Below are positions 18,533 through 21,141 of a stretch of DNA of 21,141 nt, in pieces. The translations under genes were made by a program, and so were the position numbers. The number at the start of each line of letters is the position of its first letter. Position 1 is the stretch's first letter. The stretch spans positions 1-21,141 of the forward strand of contig JAGLBH010000012.1 in NCBI GenBank assembly GCA_018260285.1, written 5' to 3'. This DNA is from Arthrobacter sp. GTDB taxonomy: Bacteria > Actinomycetota > Actinomycetes > Actinomycetales > Micrococcaceae. The notes beneath the pieces were generated by a model that saw nothing but the letters and a program-made list of their open reading frames with translations, had not been told where the DNA came from and ran no database searches.

Positions 18533-18540
18533 GGTCATGC

Positions 18541-18586
18541 GGAAAACGCGGCGGCCCTCCACCCGAAGGTGAAGGGCCGCCGCGTT
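18541..18586 (-). terminator. UUCG-capped rho-independent terminator of rpoC
   Basis: AACGCGGCGGCCCT (18545-18558) and AGGGCCGCCGCGTT (18573-18586) form a perfect 14-bp stem. In minus-strand RNA this continues through a U-G wobble and CACC/GGUG to a C(UUCG)G tetraloop, giving about 19 bp in all. A run of U residues begins at the base of the stem (GCGUUUUCC). It lies about 65 bases after the rpoC stop, which matches the end of the rpoB-rpoC transcript. Confidence 0.95.
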
Positions 18587-18651
18587 GGCCAGCCGGAGGC
18601 GGCTAGCCGAGGGGGGCCGGGACAGCGGGAGGCTGCCCCGGCGTCGTCGTC

Positions 18652-21141
<2,490 letters not shown>

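Overview
This window reads almost entirely on the minus strand and carries the classic bacterial translation/transcription block: the 3' part of rpoC, the str cluster (rpsL-rpsG-fusA-tuf), the S10 cluster (rpsJ to rpsQ) and most of the spc cluster (rplN to the start of rpmD). The DNA is GC-rich. The proteins look actinobacterial: EF-Tu with DAPGH in place of DCPGH, RpoC lacking the large insertion of gamma-proteobacteria, S5 and S3 with charged tails, and many GTG/TTG starts. My best guess is a member of the Actinomycetaceae (Actinomyces/Schaalia-like). That is inference from protein character, not from a database match.

Layout in the direction of transcription, from high to low coordinates: rpoC (truncated by the window edge at 21141), a strong UUCG-capped terminator, an unusual stretch rich in C/G-tract inverted repeats, and a small three-helix membrane protein of unknown function. 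After a roughly 300-base leader come rpsL-rpsG, a 17-bp intercistronic hairpin, fusA, a 14-bp hairpin without a U-tract, and tuf with its own likely promoter and a canonical terminator. Next is a very large (about 1,199 aa) polytopic membrane protein lying between tuf and the S10 operon. After a roughly 390-base leader region with tandem hairpins come rpsJ-rplC-rplD-rplW-rplB-rpsS-rplV-rpsC-rplP-rpmC-rpsQ. A 340-base gap separates these from rplN-rplX-rplE-rpsH-rplF-rplR-rpsE-rpmD. rpmD is cut by the left edge.

The ribosomal genes are packed tightly, with 4-base GTGA and 1-base TAATG overlaps at several junctions, which implies polycistronic transcripts and coupled translation. EF-Tu and EF-G work on the ribosomes whose proteins are encoded beside them, and RpoC is the catalytic half of the polymerase core.

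The most interesting signals are: (1) RpoC has lost all four cysteines of the second zinc site (replaced by Ser, Ser, Ser, Asp); (2) rpsN, which encodes the zinc-binding S14 in many relatives, is missing from its usual place between rplE and rpsH; (3) strong hairpins without U-tracts split rpsG/fusA and fusA/tuf; (4) a structured, repeat-rich stretch lies downstream of rpoC; and (5) a giant membrane protein of uncharacterised function sits inside the translation cluster. Apart from these, the window is ordinary core genome. I see no mobile elements, CRISPR arrays, tRNA or rRNA genes.
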